Of a DNA stretch of 64,000 bases, positions 54,200 to 63,440 are shown one piece after another. The notes beneath the pieces were generated by a model. That model made no database searches, was not told where the DNA came from, and was given only the letters and a program-made list of their open reading frames with translations. The DNA comes from SAR324 cluster bacterium. Its GTDB lineage: Bacteria > SAR324 > XYD2-FULL-50-16. Location of the stretch: assembly GCA_028282885.1 (NCBI GenBank), contig JANQGX010000088.1, positions 248,001 through 312,000 of the forward strand, read 5' to 3'. Numbering within the stretch: the first letter of the stretch is position 1; each line of letters begins with the position of its first letter. The translations under genes were made by a program, and so were the position numbers.

Positions 54200-55306
54200 A
54201 TGAAAATCAATCGGGTTGACACGTCTCTATCAGTGAAAATTCTTGTTTTGGGTTTGTTGTTTCTGCTGATGTACGCCCTTCCTCTTTCCGCACAAGGATT
54301 ACTGGCAGGCGCAAGCAAAACAGAAAGAATTCATGCCACATCTGAGTCCCTGTCGATCTATGATAAACCGGACCTCTCTTCGGATGTCTTGGGCAGACTG
54401 ATCTACGATGAGATGATTGTTGTCAGCAAAGAGTTTCAACAACCCTATCAAACAGGATTCTGGTTCAAAATTCTGGAACCCTATGTCGGTTATTATCTCA
54501 ACATTGACAAACCTCTTACAAAAGGCGGAGAAACACCGCAATCCCGGGAAAGCTATTTCAGGGAACCTGTTGAAGCCCCATTGGATAAGCTTCTGAGGAA
54601 AAATGACGAAGATGAAGGAGAAGAGGAGAAAGGTTTCTTTGCCTCAATCATGGGTTTCTTCTCGGATGACGAAGAAGAGATGCCGGAGGAAGCAACCCCT
54701 GCGGAAGAAGCACCGACAGAAGAGACTCCTGTTCAGGAATCCGCCGAAGAGGTCATGGCTGAGTCTGAGCTCCAACAGGAAGAACCCCGAACCTCCGTGG
54801 AATACTCTCCTTTCTGGATGAGAGACAAGAAAAAAACCACCCTCATCGGATTAGGCGCTGCCCTGGCAAGCACCCAGGAAGATGATAATTTTTCCACCTC
54901 CGGAACACCGACCGAGATATATCTGGAACTGATGGGGCGGGGTAGCTTTCTTTCGAAACTCCGATTCGGGATCAACAGTATCTCGGCCAGCAACGATCAG
55001 TTTGAAATCTCCACCAACTCACTGTACGCAGCCTTTCGAATCAAGCCCGATCAGATTAATTTTGATGATGTCAGCATCTTTGTGATGGGGGGATTGGCCT
55101 GGATGCAATCGTCCCTTTCCGGAGACGACTCCGGATCCTTTGAAGGACTAGGAGTGGTTTGGGGCGGTGGTGCTTTATACATGGTAACGGAAAAGATCGG
55201 ACTGGGCGGGCAATTAATCTCTTTCATGAAGCAGGCTGATTTCAATAAAAGAAATATATCCATAGGCTCCACGCAAATCCAGTTCAACGCCGGATACTCA
55301 TTCTGA
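54200..55306 (+). CDS. Envelope protein: SH3-like domain, acidic linker, beta-barrel
   Basis: 368 residues with a signal peptide (about residues 12-31, ending LPLSA-QG). About 45-110 looks like a bacterial SH3 domain (LSIYDKPDLSSDVLGRLIYDEMIVV, GYYLNI). A glutamate-rich linker (about 130-200) with tandem EEATPAEEAPTEE repeats follows. The last 160 residues alternate as barrel strands and end in FNAGYSF, an aromatic C-terminus. This could be an outer-membrane barrel with a periplasmic peptidoglycan-binding arm. No family assigned. Confidence 0.7.
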   Translation: MKINRVDTSLSVKILVLGLLFLLMYALPLSAQGLLAGASKTERIHATSESLSIYDKPDLSSDVLGRLIYDEMIVVSKEFQQPYQTGFWFKILEPYVGYYLNIDKPLTKGGETPQSRESYFREPVEAPLDKLLRKNDEDEGEEEKGFFASIMGFFSDDEEEMPEEATPAEEAPTEETPVQESAEEVMAESELQQEEPRTSVEYSPFWMRDKKKTTLIGLGAALASTQEDDNFSTSGTPTEIYLELMGRGSFLSKLRFGINSISASNDQFEISTNSLYAAFRIKPDQINFDDVSIFVMGGLAWMQSSLSGDDSGSFEGLGVVWGGGALYMVTEKIGLGGQLISFMKQADFNKRNISIGSTQIQFNAGYSF

Positions 55307-55447
55307 GGCTCTTCACAATCTCACAGGATTGCAGTGCTTCGATCTCTGCCGGGAAAGTACGGAGTATAATATAATTCAAATGCCTGTATCAGGAAATGAT
55401 GTTCAACCATTCTTTACACCTTCAATCTCTCACCATATTATCGTTAA

Positions 55448-56356
55448 ATGGACTTAACCGATAAGCTCGTACCTCTTTCCCGCAACGTCTTTTGGGTGGT
55501 AGCCCCGGGAAAGGGAAGGTTTCCCTTCAGCAATGGATTTCTGATTACCGGTAATGAGAACATTCTGATTGATGCCGGGATGGGAGAAGAGAGAATCAGG
55601 GAAGTCGATACCCTCCATCATATCGACTGCCTGATTATTTCTCACAGCCACCTGGATCACCTACTGCATTGGACTTACCTGAAGGATCGGCGCATTCTTC
55701 TTCCCAGGGAAACACCGGACAGTTTTACAGATCTGATGCAGATGGGAATTCGCTATACCGGATCGCCTGAAAATGCAGAGGTCTGGAAGAAGAGAGTGGC
55801 AAAGGATTTCGGATTCATTCCTCTACGGCAACCTGACGGTAGATATACAAACGGGGATATCATCGATAACGGCAGCGTCAGAATCGAACCCATCCATGCT
55901 CCGGGGCACCTTAATGATCATTACTGCTTTTTCATTCATGGTGATGATGTTCTGCTCTCCACGGATATCGATTTTGAATCCTTCGGCCCATGGTATGGAA
56001 ACCCGGAGTCTGATGTCACAAGATTCAAGGAGAGCATCATCAGGATCAGCCATCTTCCTTTTAAAACCGTCTGCAGCTCCCACAAACCTCCTCTTGACCA
56101 AATTGAAGCACCACAGGCCTTTGAACGTTATCTGAAAATCTTTGATCGCCACCAAAACCTGGTCTATGACCTCTGCTCAAATCCTGTTTCCCTGGACGAT
56201 ATCATCTCGGCTTCTCCTTTTTATCGCAATAAAATGCCCCATAAAATCCTGCAGCGAGTGTATGAAGGACAGATGATCCGCAAGAACCTGGAGATTCTGA
56301 TCGGAGAGGGACAGGTTGAAAAATCGGGATCATTCTACCGGCAAGTCGCTCCCTAG
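55448..56356 (+). CDS. Metallo-beta-lactamase-fold hydrolase
   Basis: 302 residues. The HSHLDH motif (about residues 65-70), HAPGHLNDHY, STDIDF and the late SSHKPP give the full set of metal ligands of an MBL hydrolase. The fold with long C-terminal helices resembles the LACTB2 or RNase Z-like groups. Substrate unknown. The following radical SAM fragment overlaps its end by 41 bases. Confidence 0.83.
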   Translation: MDLTDKLVPLSRNVFWVVAPGKGRFPFSNGFLITGNENILIDAGMGEERIREVDTLHHIDCLIISHSHLDHLLHWTYLKDRRILLPRETPDSFTDLMQMGIRYTGSPENAEVWKKRVAKDFGFIPLRQPDGRYTNGDIIDNGSVRIEPIHAPGHLNDHYCFFIHGDDVLLSTDIDFESFGPWYGNPESDVTRFKESIIRISHLPFKTVCSSHKPPLDQIEAPQAFERYLKIFDRHQNLVYDLCSNPVSLDDIISASPFYRNKMPHKILQRVYEGQMIRKNLEILIGEGQVEKSGSFYRQVAP

Positions 56357-56588
56357 TTTTGAAGATGATGATCAATGGCCTTGCTGGAAAAAATCATTCC
56401 GGACCATTCAAAAAAAATGGCGCCTCTGCCAGGTAGAACCCACTTCAGCCTGCAGTTTAAACTGTATAACGTGCCCCTGGCGGGAGAAGCGAAAGAGGGC
56501 GATATGGGGTGGATTGGTGTCCACGGATATCTGGCAGGCGCTGACACCTCAGGGGAATTGTGACCCGATCCATTCCATCCTCAAATAG
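56316..56588 (+). pseudogene. Truncated radical SAM protein gene
   Basis: Ninety codons from a TTG at 56316 with GGAGAGGGACAGG before it. The frame has EPTSACSLNCITCPW, the CxxxCxxC cluster that binds [4Fe-4S], followed by a short helix (IWQALTPQ) and then a stop, where an intact protein would go on for about 200 more residues. The barrel is missing, so this is a remnant. It overlaps the MBL gene and was probably its operon partner. A deletion next to the convergent gene at 56677 would explain it. Confidence 0.55.
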
Positions 56589-56676
56589 AATGAAGCCTTC
56601 CGTGCTGCCACGGCGCCATGCCGGATGCACCCGTCGAATACCGGCACTGCCATTATCTGTACTATACTTGATTCTC

Positions 56677-57285
56677 TCAGTTTCGCGCACCGAAAGCCTC
56701 ATCAGCTTCTCCCCGGCGAAGCGGCCCCAGGGATTTTTCCATGGTGCTGATGATGTCTTCGGATCCATCAACAGAACTCTCCAAATCCTTACGCAGGGAT
56801 TTGTAAAAAGAGCCTTCTGCCTTGTTAACCTGATTCAGCACCAGTAGAAACCGTCCTCGATCTTCATAGCGATTTCGAATCAGGGAGATATAGCCGTCTC
56901 CCTCGGTATTGAGCAGGCGGGTATAATGCTCAAAAAGCAGTTTTGCCCAGGATATGTAGGCTTCGGCCGCACAGCCGGGAACCTTCTCATTCAATACCAT
57001 CTCCCGAAAATCCGGTTTTGTCCCTTCGTTCAGACAGTCGACCGCTTCATCCAGCAGTTTCTTGCGAGTGATGATAAACTGCCTGACGAACTCTTTTTTG
57101 GCCTTGGCGTAGCGGCTGAGAGAGTAGAAATAGTAAACAAAAACAATGGGGATGACAATCATCCAGATACTCAGGGTTGGCTTCTGCAGTACTTCCCTGG
57201 CAATTCTGTTGGCAAAATGGTACTCATTATCCAGAATGTATTTTTTTTTCTCGTCCAATTGAGCCACTGGTCCTCCCTTACCCAT
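56677..57285 (-). CDS. Membrane-anchored protein of unknown function
   Basis: About 202 residues from ATG 57285, whose start overlaps the stop of the upstream gene by 8 bases; an ATG eight codons further upstream is possible. One membrane helix (about residues 39-57, LSIWMIVIPIVFVYYFYSL) is followed by a long charged helical domain facing the cytoplasm or periplasm. It is coupled to the gene at 57278 and follows yeiH. No family assigned. Confidence 0.75.
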   Translation of the reverse strand: MGKGGPVAQLDEKKKYILDNEYHFANRIAREVLQKPTLSIWMIVIPIVFVYYFYSLSRYAKAKKEFVRQFIITRKKLLDEAVDCLNEGTKPDFREMVLNEKVPGCAAEAYISWAKLLFEHYTRLLNTEGDGYISLIRNRYEDRGRFLLVLNQVNKAEGSFYKSLRKDLESSVDGSEDIISTMEKSLGPLRRGEADEAFGARN

Positions 57286-57676
57286 GATCACCCGATTTTG
57301 TGCCGACATCTCTTGACATTAGCTTGAATCCGACAGCCAGAATGGCTATGCATGAAACAATTCCGAGTATAAAATAGCTGTTGAACCCGTATCCCCTGGG
57401 TCTTTTCAACTCAAAAGTCTCCCTGAGGTTTCGTTCAGCTTCGTAAAACTCCTTGGTTTCTGAATAGAAAAAGGTGGTGGTATCGATGTCCCGCTCTCTG
57501 GCCACTTCGGTCAACTCTTTCCAGACAGGAATACTGTCGCGCAGAGCCGGACCTATATAAAAGATGAAAGCCCAAGTCAGGAAAACACAGATTAACAATC
57601 CCATCCACCTTCTCAAGCGGCTGTGCAGCCTGTTTTGAATTTGTTGTTCTTCAATCCCATTACGATTTATATCCAT
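57278..57676 (-). CDS. Small two-helix membrane protein of unknown function
   Basis: 132 residues with helices at about 25-45 and 98-118, and a charged loop between. Both ends would face the cytoplasm. It sits between the yeiH terminator-like hairpin and the next membrane gene and is translationally coupled to the latter. Probably part of a YeiH-associated membrane complex; inference from position only. Confidence 0.72.
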   Translation of the reverse strand: MDINRNGIEEQQIQNRLHSRLRRWMGLLICVFLTWAFIFYIGPALRDSIPVWKELTEVARERDIDTTTFFYSETKEFYEAERNLRETFELKRPRGYGFNSYFILGIVSCIAILAVGFKLMSRDVGTKSGDHG

Positions 57677-57721
57677 GAGGGTTCATCACCTGTAGTTTTT
57701 TCTTTTTGAAAAACGTGAACA

Positions 57722-57744
57722 GGAGTCGCGATCATATCGACTCC
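57722..57744 (-). terminator. Hairpin after yeiH, likely partial terminator
   Basis: GGAGTCG-N9-CGACTCC, 36 bases after the yeiH stop on the minus strand. Stretches of T flank it on both strands (CGTTTTT on plus; TGTTCACGTTTTT on minus). It could reduce, not abolish, read-through into the two small membrane genes. Confidence 0.6.
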
Positions 57745-57779
57745 CGTTTTTCATGTTAATAACTGATCAAATTGGAAAA

Positions 57780-59543
57780 CTAAATCGTCGCAGTCAGGTC
57801 CGGGAAGATCACATAGAACATGATATAAGCCATCAACAGGGTCATGAACAGGTTGAACGACTGCCCGACCACATAAAGAATCAACGGCTTTCCGCCTCTG
57901 AAGTGTTCTCCAAGCTCCCGGAAATTGGTCGCCAAACCGATGCTGACGAATGAGAGCGAAAAGAACCAGGTCCTGAAAAGATCTCCCATCCCCTTGACAA
58001 TACCCTGGTCGATCATGGCAGAACCGAGCCCGCTCGCCTGGGCGTTAAAAATGGAATAGAAAATGGAGAAGATAACCGAAGCTGCGATAAACCCCAGAAC
58101 AAACTTGGGAAAACGATACCAGATTTCCATCGCTCCTACCTTATGCCCGGTCTCTTCAACCTCTACTTTTGTAGTGAAATATAGTGCGATAAAGAAAGCG
58201 ATCACACCGATCAATACATTCTGAATCATCTTGATGGTTGCCGCAACATAAAGAGCCTTTTCCCCCAGGAACGCACCGGCTGCAGCTACAGCACCCGTAG
58301 CATCAATGGTGCCACCCATCCAGGCACCGCCCAGGATCAGTTGCTTGTCCACGGGAAAGAAACCCTTGATAACTGCGGGCATCACCAGCATCATGATGGA
58401 GGTAAAAACCATGGAGAGACCGACGGCCAGCGTCAGCTCCTCTTTTTTAGCCCGACAGGCCGAAGCGGCGGCAATCGCGGCAGAAACGCCACAAACCGAC
58501 ATATCCGAACAGATAGTGGCATTCAGGCGTTTGGATGGCATTTTGACGATTTTCTGACCAAACCAGTAAGTGACCAGCCAGACTGTTGGCGTCACCACCC
58601 AGGCTACGAAAACACCGGCCGTACCAATGGTGATGATCTTCTCAAACAGGATTTTGGCTCCCAGCAACACCAACCCGGTTTTGATATAGTACTCGGTTTG
58701 TACTGCCGGTATGGAGAATTTCGGTGTTCCCACCGTGTTGCTGATCACCATCCCGATAAAAATAGCCCAAATCGCGTAGTTAATCCCGTAGAACTTGATC
58801 GTAGACTGGCCCGCCAACACCCAGACCAGCAGGGTGATAATATAAACAAAAACAAAACCTTTTATGAACTCCCCAAAAGGCCTTCCCATAAAAGCGGTCC
58901 CGATACCAAAGAAAACAGCATAGATTATTCCCAGCAGGATTAACCAGCCAATCTGGTTATACCCCTTGACCGATGCCTTTTTCTTGGCGCTGCCTGTTTT
59001 CAACATGGCGGTTCGCCAGTCTCCGATAGCTTCTTTCGCATTTTCATTCAGCGAAACATCGTTGAATCCCGCTGCCTCGGCTGCTGCTTCCGCCGCCTGG
59101 GCTCTTTCCAATGCCGCCTTTTCCGCCGACTTTGCCATCTCATACTTTGACTTGGCAGCATTTGCCTTGAGAGCTGCTTTCTCATCGCTCATGTAAAAAG
59201 CATCCAGGGGATTTGTTGACCAGCCATGGGGCTTCTTGGTCAACTTGCTCATAAAACCGCCAAAAGCCGAGCTTTTAGCTTTCACCTTTTTCTTGGCATC
59301 CGAAAGATTGTAATAACCGATGGTCTTGAACTTATCGGTTTTGATCGCTGCCTGACCGTACTTGGCTTGTGCTGCCTCTACTTTCACCTTCATATCACCG
59401 GAGCTGGGAAAGTAAAAAACGATTCCCAGCAGCAGGATAAAGAACCCCAACCAGACGGCCCACCAGTCTTCCTTGGTCCATAGCTCGGACCATTCCCATT
59501 TGCCAACATCCCGTACAATATCACTACTTGAACCTTCAGCCAT
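57780..59543 (-). CDS. yeiH: YeiH-family putative sulfate/sulfite exporter with long N-terminal extension
   Basis: 587 residues, far above the roughly 340 of ordinary YeiH (UPF0324). Residues about 200-587 form the transporter with some ten helices and the conserved DMSVCGVSAAIAAASACRAKKEE motif. The first 200 residues hold one membrane helix (about 28-45), then a Lys/Ala-rich stretch with a predicted coiled coil (about 120-165, repeats of AAKSKYEMAKSAEKAALERAQ). The function of this part is unknown; it may bind the small membrane proteins that follow. Substrate suggested by the family is sulfate or sulfite but not proven. AAGGAG precedes the ATG. A sigma-54 type promoter lies upstream. Confidence 0.85.
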   Translation of the reverse strand: MAEGSSSDIVRDVGKWEWSELWTKEDWWAVWLGFFILLLGIVFYFPSSGDMKVKVEAAQAKYGQAAIKTDKFKTIGYYNLSDAKKKVKAKSSAFGGFMSKLTKKPHGWSTNPLDAFYMSDEKAALKANAAKSKYEMAKSAEKAALERAQAAEAAAEAAGFNDVSLNENAKEAIGDWRTAMLKTGSAKKKASVKGYNQIGWLILLGIIYAVFFGIGTAFMGRPFGEFIKGFVFVYIITLLVWVLAGQSTIKFYGINYAIWAIFIGMVISNTVGTPKFSIPAVQTEYYIKTGLVLLGAKILFEKIITIGTAGVFVAWVVTPTVWLVTYWFGQKIVKMPSKRLNATICSDMSVCGVSAAIAAASACRAKKEELTLAVGLSMVFTSIMMLVMPAVIKGFFPVDKQLILGGAWMGGTIDATGAVAAAGAFLGEKALYVAATIKMIQNVLIGVIAFFIALYFTTKVEVEETGHKVGAMEIWYRFPKFVLGFIAASVIFSIFYSIFNAQASGLGSAMIDQGIVKGMGDLFRTWFFSLSFVSIGLATNFRELGEHFRGGKPLILYVVGQSFNLFMTLLMAYIMFYVIFPDLTATI

Positions 59544-59688
59544 AAAACATCTCCTTCAAAGCTGTTAAAAGATTGACAATCGGAACTCGCAAACAGACGA
59601 AAGCTGCAAAGATCTCCCGTCACTCACTCATTCATTCAATTCGTCTTATGATTTCATCAATTCAAAGAAATGAATCGCGGGCTATTCA

Positions 59689-59702
59689 GCAATTTGCATA
59701 CC
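59689..59702 (-). promoter_or_regulatory. Candidate sigma-54 (-24/-12) promoter for yeiH
   Basis: On the minus strand it reads AAGGTATGCAAATTGCT: GG and GC are separated by exactly ten bases, and the -12 element TTGCT matches consensus. The -24 element GGTATG is a partial match to GGCACG. It lies about 145 bases before the yeiH start and next to a sigma-54 activator gene. Confidence 0.55.
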
Positions 59703-59774
59703 TTAATTCCGATTTATTTAATTTACTGATTTCACAGATCTTTATATCAAAAACATGTTCCAAATTCCGACAGG

Positions 59775-59792
59775 TGCCAACAGGAGATGGCA
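59775..59792. promoter_or_regulatory. Inverted repeat, possible activator site for the sigma-54 promoter
   Basis: TGCCA-N8-TGGCA lies about 75 bases upstream of the -24 element, a usual distance for NtrC-type enhancer sites. A binding role for the regulator at 59929 is inferred. Confidence 0.45.
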
Positions 59793-59870
59793 ATCAAACC
59801 AGCCAGATAACATCATGCATTCTAATATTTTAATTTTATTGGACTAAAAAAATGAGGCTTGTTTTGAAGG

Positions 59871-59890
59871 GTGCCTCTTACAGGAGGCAC
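59871..59890 (-). terminator. Hairpin after the sigma-54 regulator gene
   Basis: GTGCCTC-TTACAG-GAGGCAC, 39 bases after the regulator stop codon on the minus strand. A T run follows only after about 20 bases, so termination is uncertain. An activator-binding site is an alternative. Confidence 0.4.
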
Positions 59891-59928
59891 TGCCGCTTTT
59901 GCATGACAACGTTGGGGAACTATTCGAA

Positions 59929-61314
59929 TCAGCGATATTCACTGACATCTATCGAATACCGTGCGATGATTTTTTGAAGGGATTGTCTTTTGATACCACT
60001 AAGCTTGGCTGAAAGGGTGATGTTGCCGTTTGTTTTCTGCAGGAGATGACAGACATATTCCCGGGTAAATTGCTCAATAACCTGATCCTTCAGGTCCTTG
60101 TATGGTCCCTCCAGGTTGTTATCAATCTGCAGGTAATCCACTGCGGGAACTTCCGTGAGAATATCCTCGTTTTGAATCAACGATCCGGGAATAGTGGCAG
60201 TCCAGGATCTGATAGTATTCTCAAGCTCCCTGGTGTTTCCGGGCCAGGATCTGGTCCTCAACTGATCGATAACCTTCCTGGATACCTGTTTGGGTTCAAT
60301 ATCCAGCTCGCAAGCCGACTTAACGAGAAAGTAATTCACCAATAGCGGAATATCGGCTTTCAGGTCGTCGAGCGAAGGCATAACCAGAGATGCCACATTG
60401 AGACGATAAAACAGGTCTGCCCTGAACCCACCGGATTCTATCTTACTCGTGAGATCCTGGTTGGTTGCTGCCAGAATTCGCACATCCACCCGGTGACTCT
60501 TTCCTGATCCGATGGGAGTAACTTCCTGGTTTTGTAAAACTCGGAGCAGCTTGGTTTGCAGGGATGGTGGAAGATCCCCGATTTCATCCAGGAAGATAGT
60601 GCTTCCTTCCGCCTGATCAAAAAATCCCTTTTTTACCGTATCGGCTCCGGTAAACGCCCCTTTGGTGTGACCGAAAAGTTCGCTCTCCAGCAGACCTTCC
60701 GGCAGTGCCGGACAATTTACGGTCAGCATGGGCTTTCCACGACGCCTGCTGTTTTCATGAATGGCATGAGCTGCAAGATCCTTCCCTGTACCGGTTGCAC
60801 CCGTGATCAAAACAGTGACATCCGTCCTGCCAAGGGTTCTGATCTGATCGTGAACTTTCATCATGGAAACGCTTTTACCGACCAGGTTTTCCAGGGAGGT
60901 GCGCTCACAAATTCTTTGCTGGAGCGTGCTGTTTTCCCGGAGCAGGCGGTTTCGCTCAAATCCTTTCCTCAGAAGGCGAACCAGGTGGTCAAAATCAAAC
61001 GGCTTCTGGATAAAATCATACGCCCCTTGTTTGAGGGCTTCCACAGCGATTTCTATGGTTCCGTATGCCGTCATCATCACCACGGAAAGTTGAGGATCAT
61101 ACTTCAGTCCCAGGTTGAGGAGATCCATTCCATCAAGTCCCGGCATACTTATATCAGTCAATAAAAGATCCACCGGATTGGTTTTGATCAGATCCAGGGC
61201 TTTTTCACCGGTCTCCGCCGTCAAAACCTCACATTCCAGCTCTTTACCCAATGAACGTTTCAATCCCGTTAACAGATCGGCTTCGTCATCAACAATCAAT
61301 AAGGTATCTTTCAT
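59929..61314 (-). CDS. Sigma-54-dependent response regulator (NtrC family)
   Basis: 461 residues. Receiver domain with the phosphorylated Asp at about D54 (LLTDISMPG); AAA+ domain with Walker A GATGTGKD, the GAFTGA loop that contacts sigma-54, and Walker B GSTIFLDEIGD; then a Fis-type helix-turn-helix (NITLSAKLSGIKRQSLQKII). It is coupled to its kinase by an ATGA overlap. It probably activates the yeiH promoter next door. Confidence 0.95.
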   Translation of the reverse strand: MKDTLLIVDDEADLLTGLKRSLGKELECEVLTAETGEKALDLIKTNPVDLLLTDISMPGLDGMDLLNLGLKYDPQLSVVMMTAYGTIEIAVEALKQGAYDFIQKPFDFDHLVRLLRKGFERNRLLRENSTLQQRICERTSLENLVGKSVSMMKVHDQIRTLGRTDVTVLITGATGTGKDLAAHAIHENSRRRGKPMLTVNCPALPEGLLESELFGHTKGAFTGADTVKKGFFDQAEGSTIFLDEIGDLPPSLQTKLLRVLQNQEVTPIGSGKSHRVDVRILAATNQDLTSKIESGGFRADLFYRLNVASLVMPSLDDLKADIPLLVNYFLVKSACELDIEPKQVSRKVIDQLRTRSWPGNTRELENTIRSWTATIPGSLIQNEDILTEVPAVDYLQIDNNLEGPYKDLKDQVIEQFTREYVCHLLQKTNGNITLSAKLSGIKRQSLQKIIARYSIDVSEYR

Positions 61315-63317
61315 ATCTGCACATCATGCTCCGGTATTGAACCTGCTCCATTGTGAATCGGCAAGTGAATCGTAAATGTGGTTCCCTCACCCGGTTTGGT
61401 GGAGACCGTTATTTCACCGTTATGCTGCCGGATGATCCCATAGCTGACTGATAGGCCAAGCCCTGTCCCTTGCCCTCGTGATTTGGTCGTAAAAAACGGT
61501 TCAAAGATTTTGTCCAGTGTGGCATCGGGAATACCCCTGCCGGTATCAGCCACATCAATTACGATTTGCTCATTTTGTTTATCGAAGTCCGTTCTGATAT
61601 CCAGTTTGCCGCCATCAGGCATGGCCTGAATCCCGTTCAAAATCAGGTTCATGAACACCTGTCTGATTTTGCTCTCATCAAAAACCGCTTGTTCCACTTC
61701 GGACTTGAATCGATGGGAGATCTTAATATTCCGTTTCTTCATCTGGCTGTTGAGAACCGAAAGAATCTCCTGCAGGCAGGCATGAATATTGGTCTGTTTC
61801 ATTGTGGTCTCTGAAACCCGGGCAAAATTCAGCAGGGATTCAACAATGGTTTTACAAATCGTGGCATGTTTACGAATCACTTCGGTATCTTCCCTGATTT
61901 GTGGGTCAACCTCCCCGTTACGCACTATCAGATCGCCATAACAGAGAATAACTCCCAGGGGATTGTTGATTTCATGTGCCACTCCCGCTGCCAGTTGTCC
62001 GATGGAAGCAAGGCGTTCGGTCTGGGCCAAATGTTTATCTATCTTCTTACGTTCGGTAATATCCCGGATCACCCCCTCGAAACCGTTAAACTCATGGTGA
62101 TCATTCAAAAGCCTCTTGGCGGAAATGGAACAGATCAAATGGTTTCCTCTCTCCGTCACCATGGTATGTTCCAATTCAGTGACAGCGGCCTTATCACGTA
62201 TTGAGCGGAAAAGCTCATTCCCTTCTTCAATACTGACAAAGAGCTGGGTGAAATGGGCATTCACCAGGTATCCCGAGGAATCACTCACTTCAAAAAGCTC
62301 AATCCCCGCTTCATTCAAATCGGTGATTCTACCCTCCGCATCGCAAACAAAAATCGCATCCGGGGAAGCCTGAAAAAGCGTTTTATACTTCTCTTCGGAT
62401 TCCGTCAATTCATCATGTACCTGCTTCAGGTTCTCAGCCACCTTTTCAAAGGCGAATTTAATCTGTTCCACTTCATCATGACTCCGGTTGTCGTGGCGTT
62501 CCAACTCACTCCGATTGGCCGGTACCAGGGCCCGAAAAGTTAAGAGGAGTCTCTTCAGGTGTCGGATCACGGTTCTGTTGAACAGCAGGGCAAAAAGCGC
62601 AAAAAGAGAAAAGAGAGAGATAAAACCGAAGACAAAAACCCAGGCCGTTTTTTCTTTGATTGCAAGATTGGTTTTATCCATGGGGATATAGATGGTATCA
62701 GCCCCTACAATATCTCCCACCACGTATCCGAAGCTTTGTTCCGTACCATAAATGGCTGTCAGCTCCTCGGGGGCATCCTCCGGTAAACCGTGGCAGGTCA
62801 GGCAGGGTTTCTCTGCACGAATTGGCATCATTCGCACATAAAAGTTATTGCCCTCTTTTTCAACCATTCCCTGCCACTGTTTCTTCTCCGGGTTAGCCTC
62901 AAACCACTGCATCATCTCCTTCTCAAACAGGTCGGCCTGGTTCACAGGATTCCGGGGATTGATAGCTGAACGACGATAATTCAGATCGGGAAGGGTATGT
63001 TTCAGCTTGTTCATAATCTGACGGGATATGTAGGAGGTTGACATGGCTTCCAGTATAAACTGATCGGAAGGCAGGGTTCGCCGTATCCTGGGTCTAAGCA
63101 CATCCTTCACATAGGATCGGATGGAGGAAGCCGTTGTCAGATAGATTTCCGTTTTTGTGTAAATAAATGCAAGCGCCTGATTATGCATATTTTGATATTG
63201 ATACCAGGATGCTCCCACACAACAGATAAGAAGAATCAAAGCTGCCCCCAGGTAAAACTGGGTTTTTATGCTGAGATCCCTCATGATGCCGTTTTCTTGC
63301 GAATTAATGCTCAACAT
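61311..63317 (-). CDS. Haem-sensor histidine kinase (Tll0287/DUF3365 periplasmic domain, PAS)
   Basis: 668 residues. Helix 1 at about 20-40; a periplasmic domain with the haem c motif CLTCH (172-176) in EKPCLTCHGLPEDAPEELTAIYG, typical of Tll0287-like sensors; helix 2 at about 225-246, HAMP-like linker, PAS domain (310-425), and a kinase core with HEINNPLG (His448) and the N, G1 and G2 boxes (NLILNGIQAM, DTGRGIP, GTGLGLS). c-type haem suggests sensing redox state, NO or sulfur species. Start at ATG 63317 with GGAAAGG before it; ATG 63284 is an alternative. Confidence 0.92.
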   Translation of the reverse strand: MLSINSQENGIMRDLSIKTQFYLGAALILLICCVGASWYQYQNMHNQALAFIYTKTEIYLTTASSIRSYVKDVLRPRIRRTLPSDQFILEAMSTSYISRQIMNKLKHTLPDLNYRRSAINPRNPVNQADLFEKEMMQWFEANPEKKQWQGMVEKEGNNFYVRMMPIRAEKPCLTCHGLPEDAPEELTAIYGTEQSFGYVVGDIVGADTIYIPMDKTNLAIKEKTAWVFVFGFISLFSLFALFALLFNRTVIRHLKRLLLTFRALVPANRSELERHDNRSHDEVEQIKFAFEKVAENLKQVHDELTESEEKYKTLFQASPDAIFVCDAEGRITDLNEAGIELFEVSDSSGYLVNAHFTQLFVSIEEGNELFRSIRDKAAVTELEHTMVTERGNHLICSISAKRLLNDHHEFNGFEGVIRDITERKKIDKHLAQTERLASIGQLAAGVAHEINNPLGVILCYGDLIVRNGEVDPQIREDTEVIRKHATICKTIVESLLNFARVSETTMKQTNIHACLQEILSVLNSQMKKRNIKISHRFKSEVEQAVFDESKIRQVFMNLILNGIQAMPDGGKLDIRTDFDKQNEQIVIDVADTGRGIPDATLDKIFEPFFTTKSRGQGTGLGLSVSYGIIRQHNGEITVSTKPGEGTTFTIHLPIHNGAGSIPEHDVQI

Positions 63318-63440
63318 GGGTCTGACCTTTCCAAGTTTGAATGTTCATAAAATACTGCACTATCATCTCCCGTTTCGCTCTCCGTACCACAGCCGGAGCT
63401 TCTCATCCAGACGTTTATTGGATTTTTTTCAGGTTAAGCG

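Noticed and set aside
56457..56771. 104-codon minus-strand frame across the radical SAM fragment
   Set aside because: Overlaps two better-supported frames; Arg/Pro-rich composition typical of a shadow frame.
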